A stretch of 38,327 nucleotides of DNA. It comes from Planctomycetota bacterium (GTDB lineage: Bacteria; Planctomycetota; B15-G4). The DNA is taken from assembly GCA_029259695.1 (NCBI GenBank), contig JAJDEQ010000203.1, positions 1 through 38,327 on the forward strand, in the 5' to 3' direction. A program made the position numbers and the translations under genes. Shown one piece after another: positions 17,301-24,329 of this stretch. How positions within the stretch are numbered: the stretch's first letter is position 1; each line of letters starts with the position of its first letter. The notes under the pieces were generated by a model. It had not been told where the DNA came from. It searched no databases and saw only the letters and a program-made list of their open reading frames with translations.

Positions 17301-18776
17301 GTGACGCCCTGGTCGGTGGACGCGATGCGTCGCTGCGCCGCCGAGGTCCTGGCGCAACTCACCGAGCACATCGAGGTGAGCCGGCGGGGCGAAGGACCCG
17401 TCGTGCGCCTGCGTCCGGCACCGGAGCTGATCGAGGAACTGGACCTGGAGCGCTGGCTGCGGCAAGGAGGCATGGACGCCGGGACCCTGGCCGCGTTCCT
17501 GCAGCGCTACCTGGACGGCACCACGCGACTGCACCACCCGCACTACCTCGCGCACCAGGTCGCCGTCCCGCACTTCGCGTCGGCGCTGGCCGATCTCGTG
17601 TCCGGCGCGACGAACAACGGCATGTCGATCTTCGAGATGGGGCCGAGTCCCGCCTCGGTCGAGATCGCCGTCGTGGACTGGATGCTCGGCCTGGTCGGCT
17701 GGGCACCGACCGGTCGCGGCCCGTCAGGCGTTCCGGCCGGTCGCCGCGCCGGCGGCGGCGTGCTCACCCACGGCGGGAACCTGGCCAATCTCACGGCGCT
17801 GCTCGCCGCGCGGGCAGCGTGTGCGCCCGAGGCCTGGGCTCAAGGCGTCGGTGACGAGCTGGTGTTGCTGGCTCCGGCGACGGCGCACTACGCCACCGCC
17901 CGGGCCGCGTCGATCCTGGGCCTTGGCGCGCGGGCCCTGCGGGCGCTGCCCACGGACGAGCTCGATCGCCTGCGTCCCGAGGGCGTGGCCGACGCGATCG
18001 ATCACGAGCGGAGTGCCGGGCGTCGGGTGATGGCGGTCGTGGCCAATGCCTGCGCCACGGCGACCGGGCTGTACGACCCGCTGGATGAGGTCGGTGCCGT
18101 GTGCAACGAGCGCGAGGTGTGGTTCCACGTCGACGGCGCCCACGGTGCTTCGGCGCTCACCAGTGTGCGCGAGCGCGGTCTGCTGGCAGGCGTCGAGCGC
18201 GCCGACTCACTCGTCTGGGACGCCCACAAGATGTTGCAGACGTCCACGCTTTGCGCGGCGGTGCTGATGCGTGACGGGCGACGCTTGCGCGACGCCTTCG
18301 AACTCGACGCCAACTACGTCGTCGACCCGGGACAGACCGTGGGGGTGGACGTGATCGGCCACCAGGTCGAGTGCACCAAGGGTGCGATCGGCTTCAAGCT
18401 GTTCCTGACGCTCGCGTTCGAGGGCGAACAGGGCATGGGGCAGCACCTGGAAACCCTCGTCGATCGCGCGCGCCGGTTCGCGGAACTGATCGCCGCCCGT
18501 CCGGGCTTCCTGGTGCCTTGCACCCCGGAGTCGAACATCGTGTTGTTCGGTCTCGAGGACCGCGGGGTCGACGCGTCGGCCCTGCGCCTGGCCCTGCTGC
18601 AGCGGGGCGACTACTACGTCACCAAGGCCGACGTGTCGGGCCGCACGTGGCTGCGACTGACCGTGATGAACCCGGGCAGTGACGAACAGGTGATCGCGGG
18701 GTTGCTCGGCGAGATCGAGCGCCTCGTCGCCGCGGGGCTGCCGACGACGGAGTCCGGTCCTTCCGCGGACGAGTGA
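17301..18776 (+). CDS. Group II PLP-dependent amino acid decarboxylase family protein
   Basis: Fold-type I PLP enzyme of 491 residues, related to diaminobutyrate, glutamate and aromatic amino acid decarboxylases. Visible landmarks are HHPHYLAHQVAVPHFASAL near the N-terminus, FEMGPSPASVEIAVVDWML, the Gly-rich cofactor region LTHGGNLANLTALLAAR, the ring-stacking His in APATAHYATARA, the Asp of WFHVDGAHGASA, and the Schiff-base Lys310 in WDAHKMLQTST (codon 18228-18230). The start is GTG 17301 with GAGG (17289-17292) 8 nt upstream. It follows fadE by 24 bp. The substrate cannot be assigned: the sequence fits the 2,4-diaminobutyrate/cysteine-sulfinate branch only in general layout. A role in polyamine or beta-alanine-like amine formation would be a guess. 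Confidence 0.88.
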   Translation: MTPWSVDAMRRCAAEVLAQLTEHIEVSRRGEGPVVRLRPAPELIEELDLERWLRQGGMDAGTLAAFLQRYLDGTTRLHHPHYLAHQVAVPHFASALADLVSGATNNGMSIFEMGPSPASVEIAVVDWMLGLVGWAPTGRGPSGVPAGRRAGGGVLTHGGNLANLTALLAARAACAPEAWAQGVGDELVLLAPATAHYATARAASILGLGARALRALPTDELDRLRPEGVADAIDHERSAGRRVMAVVANACATATGLYDPLDEVGAVCNEREVWFHVDGAHGASALTSVRERGLLAGVERADSLVWDAHKMLQTSTLCAAVLMRDGRRLRDAFELDANYVVDPGQTVGVDVIGHQVECTKGAIGFKLFLTLAFEGEQGMGQHLETLVDRARRFAELIAARPGFLVPCTPESNIVLFGLEDRGVDASALRLALLQRGDYYVTKADVSGRTWLRLTVMNPGSDEQVIAGLLGEIERLVAAGLPTTESGPSADE

Positions 18777-18793
18777 ACCCCGCGCCGGCGGGC

Positions 18794-18888
18794 TCAATCG
18801 AAGTCGAGGAAGTCAGTCGGCGTCGAGGAGCTCAGTCGGCGTCGAGAAAGTCAGTCGGCGTCGAGAAAGTCAGTCGATGTCGAGGAAC
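18794..18888. repeat. Five 19-bp tandem repeats spanning the 3' end of the Rieske gene
   Basis: Units start at 18794, 18813, 18832, 18851 and 18870. The central three are nearly identical (tcagtcggcgtcgag plus four variable bases). Read on the minus strand, each unit spells Phe/Leu-Leu-Asp-X-Asp-stop; the first transcribed unit (18870-18888) is the real C-terminus and stop of the Rieske gene. Because 19 is not a multiple of three, successive copies fall in successive frames. Confidence 0.9.
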
Positions 18889-19175
18889 AGGGTCTCGCCG
18901 TCGCTGCTCACTTCGTAGGTGTTGACCGGCGCCGGCGAGGGTGGTCCACAGCGGCCCGTGCGCACATCCGTCTCGGCGCCGTGCCAGGGGCAGGCCACCA
19001 CGGTGCCCGACAGCGTGCCCTCGGCGAAGGAGGCGCCGCGGTGGGGGCAGGTGTCGTCGATGCCGTAGAACTGCCCCGTCGTGTTGAAGATCGCGACGCG
19101 CTTGCCGCCTGCCTCCACGCAGACACCCTTGTTGACCGGGAAGTTCTCGACCGGACCGATATTGTGCTTGGCCAT
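18870..19175 (-). CDS. Rieske-type [2Fe-2S] ferredoxin (NirD/BphA3-like)
   Basis: Small soluble electron carrier of 101 residues. The two Rieske cluster motifs are CPHRG (Cys43, His45) and CPWHG (Cys62, His65), separated as in stand-alone Rieske ferredoxins. No membrane anchor or oxygenase domain is present. The start is the ATG at 19175, with AGGAG (19185-19189, minus strand) 9 nt upstream and TACAAT (19213-19218) as a likely -10. The frame stays open upstream without such signals. No oxygenase or reductase partner gene is adjacent, so its redox partner is unknown. Its last codons and stop are the first unit of a five-copy 19-bp tandem array, which may be a recent slippage product. Confidence 0.92.
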   Translation of the reverse strand: MAKHNIGPVENFPVNKGVCVEAGGKRVAIFNTTGQFYGIDDTCPHRGASFAEGTLSGTVVACPWHGAETDVRTGRCGPPSPAPVNTYEVSSDGETLFLDID

Positions 19176-19212
19176 GAAGGCGCTCTCCTGTTCGCGTGGC
19201 GGCGGGTGGGTG

Positions 19213-19218
19213 ATTGTA
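19213..19218 (-). promoter_or_regulatory. Candidate -10 element (TACAAT) for the Rieske gene
   Basis: TACAAT on the minus strand lies 37 nt before the ATG and upstream of an AGGAG ribosome site, a conventional leadered arrangement. No clear -35 is seen. Confidence 0.4.
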
Positions 19219-19358
19219 GAGACGGGCGGTGCCCGTGCGAGCTCCGGAGGCGCATGAAGTCGCCACGGATATCGACCGCGAAGGCGGACTGCCGTGTCAT
19301 TTGGCGACGCCGGGGGCCGACTGGCGGAGTCGTGCGTCGCCGACCGGCCCGGCACGCG

Positions 19359-19364
19359 TAGAAT
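19359..19364 (+). promoter_or_regulatory. Candidate -10 element (TAGAAT)
   Basis: The hexamer lies 31 nt before the ATG at 19396 and upstream of GGGAGGA (19384-19390). It is the best promoter candidate for the helical-repeat/VOC pair. Confidence 0.4.
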
Positions 19365-19395
19365 GGGACATCGCCACCTCGACGGGAGGACCAAC

Positions 19396-20325
19396 ATGCC
19401 GCTGCTGCCCAAACGACACGGCGCTCGCCGATTGCTCGCCGCCCGTGCCGTGGGCGTGCCGCTCGCGGCCCTGCTGCTCGTGGTCCTGGGGGCCGCACCG
19501 CTGCTCACGGCGCAGCGCGAGCCCGACAGCGAGAAGGCGCTGATCGCGGAGTTCGAGCGCAGCTTCAAGCAGCGCGACTCCAACAGCCGCGCCCAGGCCG
19601 TCTCGGACTTCTCCGAGCGCAGCCGGGGGCTCGAAGACGGCGGCAGCAGCAAGCGCGTCGCTCGGGCGCTGGTGAAGGCGCTGGAGGTGGAGGACCTGCA
19701 GGTCCAGGCGGCCGGCGTGCTGGCGCTGTCCTACGGTCGTCACGTGGACACGGTGATCGATGCCTGGGGTGACCTGATGCAGGACGTGGCCACCAAGATG
19801 GAAGCTCGCATCACCCGCCCCGACGAGGAGTCGCGGGCCTACGTGACGGGCGCCACGCGCGTCTTTCGCGATGCGTGTGCGGCCATCGCCCGCTACCGCG
19901 ACGATCGCGTCGTGGCCCTGCTGTCCCAGCGCATGCGCGTGCTGCAGCGCAACACCTCGAGCAACAACATGTCGACGCTCGTCGTGCGCTCGCTCGCCGA
20001 CGCGCTGCTCGACCTGGGCACCCACGATGCGGTGCAGATCGTGATCAAACAGACCCAGACCTACACCGGGGGCACCTACCAGCGCACGCCGACCCGCTTG
20101 CTGCACGAGTCCCTGGCAGCGTTTGCGAATCGCGTGGGCCGCGCGCCGCCCCCGTACAGCGAGCAGATGGACATCGCCTGGGGCAACTGGTTCCGCGAGT
20201 ACGAGCAGCTCTTCCCGGACGAACTGGGCAAGCTGAAGGTGCCGCCCGAGGAGCCGGAGTACGTCAACCGCGTGGTGCGTCGGCGCCGGGCGCGCGACGC
20301 CGAGTCCGGCCCCGAACGTCCCTGA
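19396..20325 (+). CDS. Secreted or membrane-anchored protein with HEAT-like helical repeats
   Basis: Protein of 309 residues with an Arg-rich N-terminus and a hydrophobic segment (about residues 18-38, [19 protein letters not shown]). It is probably a signal peptide cleaved near Thr-Ala-Gln, or an anchor. The rest is mostly amphipathic helix: [25 protein letters not shown] and later [19 protein letters not shown] resemble HEAT repeats that follow the loss or gain of units along a chain. No catalytic motif is visible. The start is ATG 19396 with GGGAGGA 5 nt upstream; the frame is open further back without a ribosome site. The VOC gene starts 14 bp after its stop, suggesting co-transcription. 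I do not recognise a named family; a scaffold role is inference. Confidence 0.72.
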   Translation: MPLLPKRHGARRLLAARAVGVPLAALLLVVLGAAPLLTAQREPDSEKALIAEFERSFKQRDSNSRAQAVSDFSERSRGLEDGGSSKRVARALVKALEVEDLQVQAAGVLALSYGRHVDTVIDAWGDLMQDVATKMEARITRPDEESRAYVTGATRVFRDACAAIARYRDDRVVALLSQRMRVLQRNTSSNNMSTLVVRSLADALLDLGTHDAVQIVIKQTQTYTGGTYQRTPTRLLHESLAAFANRVGRAPPPYSEQMDIAWGNWFREYEQLFPDELGKLKVPPEEPEYVNRVVRRRRARDAESGPERP

Positions 20326-20339
20326 GGCGGGCGGCGACG

Positions 20340-20765
20340 GTGCCCGTGCGCCCCTTCCACCTGGCCATCCCGGTCGACGACCTGGGTGCGGCGCGTGCCT
20401 TCTACGCGGACGTGCTGGGTTGTGTCGAAGGCCGCAGCAGCAGCACCTGGGTCGACTTCGACTTCTTCGGCCACCAGCTCGTGGTGCACCTCGTACCGCC
20501 GTCGTCGAGGGCTGCCGACGCCGGTCGGAATGCCGTCGATGGTGACGACGTGCCCGCGCCGCACTTCGGTGTGGTCCTGGACTGGGCGGAATGGGAAGCC
20601 TGGGCGGCGCGGCTCACGGCGGCGGACGTCGAGTTCGTGATCGCGCCCCACGTGCGCTTCGCCGGGCGCGTGGGCGAACAGGGCACTATGTTCTTTCGCG
20701 ACCCCGCCGGGAATGCACTCGAGCTCAAGGCCTTCCGGCGGCCCGGGGAGCTCTTCGCGAGCTGA
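20340..20765 (+). CDS. VOC-family (glyoxalase/dioxygenase fold) protein
   Basis: Protein of 141 residues with the paired beta-alpha-beta-beta-beta modules of the vicinal oxygen chelate fold: [23 protein letters not shown] at the N-terminus and [19 protein letters not shown] in the second half. Candidate metal ligands are the His of FHLAI, the His of PHFGV and the Glu of the C-terminal ALELKAF. The motif [15 protein letters not shown] is typical of the small single-domain VOC enzymes. The start is GTG 20340 or GTG 20346; the ribosome site is weak. It is 14 bp behind the helical-repeat gene, likely an operon. The substrate is unknown. The stop codon lies within a duplicated 19-bp unit. Confidence 0.88.
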   Translation: MPVRPFHLAIPVDDLGAARAFYADVLGCVEGRSSSTWVDFDFFGHQLVVHLVPPSSRAADAGRNAVDGDDVPAPHFGVVLDWAEWEAWAARLTAADVEFVIAPHVRFAGRVGEQGTMFFRDPAGNALELKAFRRPGELFAS

Positions 20766-20799
20766 CGCCGCCAAGCGAGGCTGACGCCGCCAAGCGAGA
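20762..20799. repeat. 19-bp tandem duplication at the VOC stop codon
   Basis: ctgacgccgccaagcgagg (20762-20780) is followed directly by ctgacgccgccaagcgaga (20781-20799), 18 of 19 bases identical. The first copy contains the VOC stop TGA (20763-20765), so the stop is duplicated. Confidence 0.88.
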
Positions 20800-21108
20800 C
20801 AGCCCGCCCGGCCGGAGCCGAGCAGGCTGTTGGTAGCTCCTGCGGAGGAGCGCGAATCCCCCCCAAGGGATTCCTACCGATCGTTTGGCTCTCTCGCGAT
20901 CCTGTCTCCCTGTCCAGCGAATCAGGTCCCCGTCCCGGGCTCCCGGGCCTTCGTCCCTTGCCGGACCCATCTCGGACGACGACGGCGAGCGTCGTCTTCC
21001 CGGTGTGGGTCCCATGCCCTAGCGCGGCGGCGCGGTGCTTCGAACGAACTCGCTGGAACAAATTCGGCCGCAGTCGTCGGGGACCGGGAGCGGCGGCGGG
21101 GCGGCCGG
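20800..21108. other. Gene-free convergent spacer with several hairpins
   Basis: No credible gene is present. Inverted repeats seen are gctcc/ggagc (20836-20851), gaatccc/gggattc around a six-base loop (20854-20873), two adjacent cccggg boxes (20934-20947), and a stronger stem at 20974-21000. It lies between the 3' ends of the VOC (+) and lipoprotein (-) genes, so terminators or a mobile intergenic repeat are the natural readings. Confidence 0.5.
20974..21000. terminator. Strong hairpin, possible bidirectional terminator
   Basis: ggacgacgacg pairs with cgtcgtcttcc around loop gcgag: 10 of 11 positions pair, with one C/T mismatch. Neither side has a long T-tract, so the terminator reading is tentative. 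It lies between two convergent genes. Confidence 0.35.
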
Positions 21109-21807
21109 TCAGCGAGCCCAGCGCCGGAAGGCGCTCACGACGTGGCACGGCAGCCCGTCCGCGTCGGTCAGTTCGCTGTGGATCAGCGTGCCCTGCAGGC
21201 TGCGCTCGGCTTCGAGGCTCACCGAGGCCCGCAGTTGCCAGCGCCCGGACATGCCGTTGGGGTTGCCTTCCGCGCTGATCATCGGCGTGGGTCCCGAGAC
21301 GGACAGGGCCAGCTGCTGGCCCTGGACTCGGGCGGTGGCGCGGACGCTGACCGGACGGGACGCGCGGTACAACGCGTCCCCGGATTCGGTGCCGCGCCAG
21401 TCGAAGGCGACGCAGGTCCCTTCGAGTGTGTCCTGCACGCGCGTCGGGCGGAGTTCGAGGCGCAAGCCGAGGTAGGGCAGCTCGGGCGTGAGCACCCACC
21501 AGGTTCCGGCGATGTCTCCGCGATCGGAGGCGACCGGGCCGCTGCTGCCCGCCGGGTCGGCCGTGCCGGTGGTCCCTGCCGCGGCGCGGGCATCCTCCAC
21601 CCGGGTCCCGTCCGGGGCGAGTTCAGCCGCGTCGCTGCCCGGCGCCTGGGGCGCGTCCGGGCCCGACGCGGCCCGTGAGCCATCGGACCCGATGGGTGCC
21701 GGGTCGCCGCAGCCCCCGCACAGCAGCGCCAGCGTGACGGCCAGGGCGAGCAGACCCGCGCTGACCGGGTGTGCGTCAAGGGTCGGTGGTGCCCGTCGCC
21801 GTGCCAT
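21109..21807 (-). CDS. Predicted lipoprotein of unknown function
   Basis: Protein of 232 residues. The start is the ATG at 21807, with GAGGA 8 nt upstream. The longer open frame to 21963 overlaps the divergent gene's promoter and lacks signal-peptide character at its start. A signal sequence (LLALAVTLALLCGGC) ends at a probable lipidated Cys. An Ala/Pro/Asp-rich linker follows (about residues 35-95), then a compact beta-rich domain beginning GDIAGTWWVLTPELPYLGLRLEL and containing GMSGRWQLRASVSLEAERSLQGTL. This gives the impression of a small beta-barrel or lipocalin-like fold. No enzyme motif is visible. It is divergent from the sorbosone dehydrogenase lipoprotein with 169 bp between starts. 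Envelope location is likely; function is not assignable. Confidence 0.7.
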   Translation of the reverse strand: MARRRAPPTLDAHPVSAGLLALAVTLALLCGGCGDPAPIGSDGSRAASGPDAPQAPGSDAAELAPDGTRVEDARAAAGTTGTADPAGSSGPVASDRGDIAGTWWVLTPELPYLGLRLELRPTRVQDTLEGTCVAFDWRGTESGDALYRASRPVSVRATARVQGQQLALSVSGPTPMISAEGNPNGMSGRWQLRASVSLEAERSLQGTLIHSELTDADGLPCHVVSAFRRWAR

Positions 21808-21942
21808 GGGTCGTCCTCGAGTTCCGGTCCCCAATCTCAACACGCCGAGCCGACCCTTGCACGTCCTCGCTGCTCGCAGGTGTCGTGGCGCGAGCCGACG
21901 CCCTGAGCGCGAACAGCGGCGCCCACCCGGTGAGCCCCCGGC

Positions 21943-21948
21943 TATGCT
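21943..21948 (+). promoter_or_regulatory. Candidate -10 element (TATGCT)
   Basis: The hexamer lies 28 nt before the TTG at 21977. It overlaps the in-frame ATG at 21944, which argues that this ATG is promoter sequence rather than the start codon. Confidence 0.4.
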
Positions 21949-21964
21949 CGCGGCCGATTCCACC

Positions 21965-21970
21965 GGAGGG
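21965..21970 (+). promoter_or_regulatory. Ribosome binding site deciding a TTG start
   Basis: GGAGGG lies 6 nt before TTG 21977. It is the best Shine-Dalgarno in the region and places the start immediately before a normal lipoprotein signal peptide. Confidence 0.6.
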
Positions 21971-21976
21971 TCCCGC

Positions 21977-23371
21977 TTGCCACGTCATGCTGCTGTCGCG
22001 ATCGCGTTGCTCCTGGCCGGGTGCGTCCAGCCGCCGTCTGCCACGGACCCCGCACCGTCCGCGCCGGCCCTGGAGCAGGGCCCGGACGAGGAGCAGGGCC
22101 TGGACGAAGCGGCGGCGCCGGGCACCGCCGACGGGCCGCGCCAGCGGGCCGAACAGCTCCTCGGGCGCCGGCTGCCGTTCCGGGACGGCGCGGAGTCGGC
22201 CCCCCTGGCCGTGGTCCCACCCCAAGTCGAACACGTCGCGCCGCCGGTGGCCGTGAAACTGCGGGCGGCCTTCGATGGGCAGGCGTTCGAGCGCGCGGTC
22301 GATGCGCGTCAGGCGCCGGGCGACGACGAGAGCTGGTACGTGGTCGAGCAGGGGGGCGCGGTCTGGTGGCTCACCCGCTCGGCGGGTGGCGCCTGGGAAT
22401 GCCGGCTGTTCCTCGACCTGCGCGGGCGGGTCGCGCGCAAGCACAACGAGGAGGGCCTGCTGGGCCTGGCCTTCTCACCGCACTGGGGGCGCCCGGGCCA
22501 CGCGCACCGCCGGGCGTTCTACGTGAACTACTCGGTGCTGCCGGGGGCGGCGTCGCGGCTCTCGCGCTTCACGGCCGACGACGACGGTCGCGCCGTCGCC
22601 GTCGAGCGCGAAGAGGTCCTGCTCGAAGTCGAACAGCCGTGGCGCAATCACAACGGTGGCGGCCTGGCCTTCGGGCCCGATGGCGACCTGTACTACTCGC
22701 TGGGTGACGGGGGAGCCGCGGGGGATCCGCGCGGCAACGCACAGGACCCGTCGACGTTGCTCGGCTCGATCCTGCGACTCGACGTCGATCCCAGGCAGGA
22801 CGGCGTGCCCTACGGGATCCCCGCCGACAACCCGCTCGCCGGCCGTGACGACGCCCAGCCGGAGGTCTGGGCCTACGGTCTGCGCAACGTCTGGCGCTTC
22901 GCCTTCGACCGCGAGACGGGCGAACTCTGGGCCGGTGACGTCGGGCAGGATCGGTACGAGATGGTCTTCGTCGTCCGGCCCGGCGGCAACCACGGCTGGG
23001 ACCTGCTCGAGGGCTGGCACCGCTTCGAACTGCCCGAGGGCATCCCCGTCCCGCCGCCCCTCGTGCGCCCGGTGTTCGAGTACCCGCACACGCTGGCCGG
23101 CGGACTCTCGATCACCGGCGGCTTCGTCTACCGGGGTCAGGCGCTGCCGGAGCTGGTCGGCTGGTACGTCTTCGGGGACTACATCACCCAGCGCGTGTGG
23201 GCGCTGCGGCGCGTGGGCGAGGACCGGGTCGAGCACACCACGCTGCTCGACCAGGCCGTGCTCATGTCCTCCTTCGCGCAGGGGCACGACGGGGAACTGC
23301 TCGTCCTGTCCCACCCCGGCGGCCCGATCCTGCGCCTGCTGCCCGGCGGCGGGGGGGCGGCGTCTCCCTGA
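21977..23371 (+). CDS. PQQ-dependent sugar/sorbosone dehydrogenase family lipoprotein
   Basis: Six-bladed beta-propeller oxidoreductase of the GSDH family (soluble glucose dehydrogenase / L-sorbosone dehydrogenase type), 464 residues. The TTG start gives a short signal peptide ending in the lipobox LLLAGC, then a Pro/Ala/Glu-rich linker (about residues 18-60). Propeller motifs appear in order: EEGLLGLAFSPHW, FYVNYSV, NHNGGGLAFGPDGDLYYSLGDGG, LGSILRLDVDP, PYGIPADNPLAG, EVWAYGLRNVWRFAFDRETG, WAGDVGQDRYE, GGNHGWDLLEGWH and GGFVYRGQALPELVGWYVFGDY. The Asp/Gly-rich DGDLYYSLGDGG loop is typical of the cofactor or calcium region. Planctomycetes and related groups carry many such lipoproteins. Whether this one binds PQQ and which sugar it oxidises are not shown. 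The convergent bacilliredoxin gene ends 20 bp beyond its stop. Confidence 0.9.
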   Translation: MPRHAAVAIALLLAGCVQPPSATDPAPSAPALEQGPDEEQGLDEAAAPGTADGPRQRAEQLLGRRLPFRDGAESAPLAVVPPQVEHVAPPVAVKLRAAFDGQAFERAVDARQAPGDDESWYVVEQGGAVWWLTRSAGGAWECRLFLDLRGRVARKHNEEGLLGLAFSPHWGRPGHAHRRAFYVNYSVLPGAASRLSRFTADDDGRAVAVEREEVLLEVEQPWRNHNGGGLAFGPDGDLYYSLGDGGAAGDPRGNAQDPSTLLGSILRLDVDPRQDGVPYGIPADNPLAGRDDAQPEVWAYGLRNVWRFAFDRETGELWAGDVGQDRYEMVFVVRPGGNHGWDLLEGWHRFELPEGIPVPPPLVRPVFEYPHTLAGGLSITGGFVYRGQALPELVGWYVFGDYITQRVWALRRVGEDRVEHTTLLDQAVLMSSFAQGHDGELLVLSHPGGPILRLLPGGGGAASP

Positions 23372-23391
23372 CTCCACCCGGGCCGGCGGCC

Positions 23392-23730
23392 TCAGCTCCC
23401 GGCGCGATCCCAGGCCTGCTCCAGCGATGCACACGTCAGCTTGTGATGGGACTCGTCCCACACCGGCTCGCCGCCCCGGAACAGGATCGCCTGGGGCGAC
23501 TGATGAGCCACCCCGCACTCTTCGGCCAGGCCCCGGGCGACCGCCCGATCGGCGATCACGTCCACGAACAGCGTGGGCACGTCGGGCCGCTGCTCCCGGA
23601 AGTCGCGCCACTCCCCGTGTGCCGCGGCGCTGGTCGGGCAGATCGGTGAGTGCTTGAAGAGCATGACCGCCTGGTGGGCGGCGATGGCTTGGCGGAAAGA
23701 CTGCAGATCGTGGATTTCGGTCTGGGGCAT
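23392..23730 (-). CDS. Bacilliredoxin-like protein, BrxC/YtxJ family
   Basis: Thioredoxin-fold protein of 112 residues (B. subtilis YtxJ/BrxC is 108). Family signatures are MLFKHSPICPTSAAAHGE (residues 23-40) with redox Cys31, FVDVIADRAVARGLAEECGV, and the cis-Pro segment HQSPQAILFRGGEPVWDESHHKLT. Family members reduce bacillithiol-mixed disulfides on proteins or work as thiol reductants, so the host may use bacillithiol or a relative; that is inference. The start is ATG 23730 with no good ribosome site; CATACT (23752-23757, minus strand) is a possible -10. It is divergent from an Rrf2-family regulator across 111 bp holding a 16-bp palindrome, which suggests direct redox control. Confidence 0.87.
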   Translation of the reverse strand: MPQTEIHDLQSFRQAIAAHQAVMLFKHSPICPTSAAAHGEWRDFREQRPDVPTLFVDVIADRAVARGLAEECGVAHQSPQAILFRGGEPVWDESHHKLTCASLEQAWDRAGS

Positions 23731-23767
23731 GCTATGGGCTGGCCAGGAAAGAGTATGGCGGGGCGGT

Positions 23768-23783
23768 CATTATCACGATAATG
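23768..23783. promoter_or_regulatory. AT-rich palindrome, probable operator between bacilliredoxin and rrf2
   Basis: cattatc-ac-gataatg forms perfect 7-bp arms around 2 bp, the most AT-rich spot nearby. It lies where a -35/spacer would fall for the minus-strand gene (candidate -10 at 23752-23757). Its right arm contains GATAAT, a possible -10 for the regulator. It is a natural binding site for the adjacent Rrf2 protein. Confidence 0.6.
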
Positions 23784-23841
23784 GGCGACCGAGAGACCCC
23801 GCAGCCGCACTTCGTGGCCGCAGACACCTCCCGGGCAGAGC

Positions 23842-24318
23842 ATGATCTACTCCGCGACCACCGAGTACGCCATCCGCGCCCTGTCGCACATGGCCACGCT
23901 GGACGAAGGCGAGCGCATCCTCGCCCGTGACCTGGCCGCCGCGACCGACGTGCCGCGCCAGTTCCTGGGCAAGATCCTCCACCGCCTGGCCCGCATCGGG
24001 CTGCTCGACTCGGCCAAGGGTCGAGGCGGCGGCTTCCGCTTCGCCAAGCCGTCCGCCGAGATCTGCGTGGCCGACGTGGTGACCGCCGTCGAGGGTGGGG
24101 AGATCACCAAGGTCTGTGTGCTCGGCCTCGACGAGTGCAACGATCGCCAGCCGTGCCCCATGCACGACCAATGGGTCGTCTTCCGCGCCGCGCTCACCGA
24201 GCGCGTCTACTCCATGACGATCGCGCACCTCGGGCGGAACTTGATGGAGAAGCGCAAGTTGCTGCCGCTCTCGCCCCCGGCTCCGTCGCCCGTGGCCGGT
24301 CCCGAAACGACCGAGTAG
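23842..24318 (+). CDS. Rrf2-family transcriptional regulator with three-cysteine cluster motif
   Basis: Protein of 158 residues. The winged helix-turn-helix occupies the N-terminus (MIYSATTEYAIRALSHMA, then LARDLAAATDVPRQFLGKILHRLARIGLLDS, wing KGRGGGFRFAKP). The sensor loop has Cys92, Cys99 and Cys105 in VCVLGLDECNDRQPCPMH. This matches the [Fe-S]-ligating cysteines of IscR (92/98/104) and NsrR in number and place, so the protein probably binds an iron-sulfur cluster and senses NO, oxidants or iron status. The start is ATG 23842. It is divergent from the bacilliredoxin gene, with a palindromic candidate operator between them at 23768-23783, so autoregulation is likely. It is not IscR by context, since no isc or suf genes are nearby. 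The C-terminus is a Pro-rich tail of unknown role. Confidence 0.92.
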   Translation: MIYSATTEYAIRALSHMATLDEGERILARDLAAATDVPRQFLGKILHRLARIGLLDSAKGRGGGFRFAKPSAEICVADVVTAVEGGEITKVCVLGLDECNDRQPCPMHDQWVVFRAALTERVYSMTIAHLGRNLMEKRKLLPLSPPAPSPVAGPETTE

Positions 24319-24329
24319 GCCGCCGCCCG

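Noticed and set aside
14688..17573. Minus-strand frame of about 960 codons opposite fadE
   Set aside because: It is a shadow of fadE, with biased composition and no recognisable motif.
18794..18888. CRISPR array
   Set aside because: The units are 19 bp with no spacers, lie directly head to tail and include coding sequence with a stop codon.
23768..23783. Fur box, because CATTATC and GATAATG are Fur hexamers
   Set aside because: The half-sites are in the opposite order to a classical Fur box (ATTATC-GATAAT instead of GATAAT-ATTATC) and an Rrf2 gene is adjacent, so I favour an Rrf2 operator.
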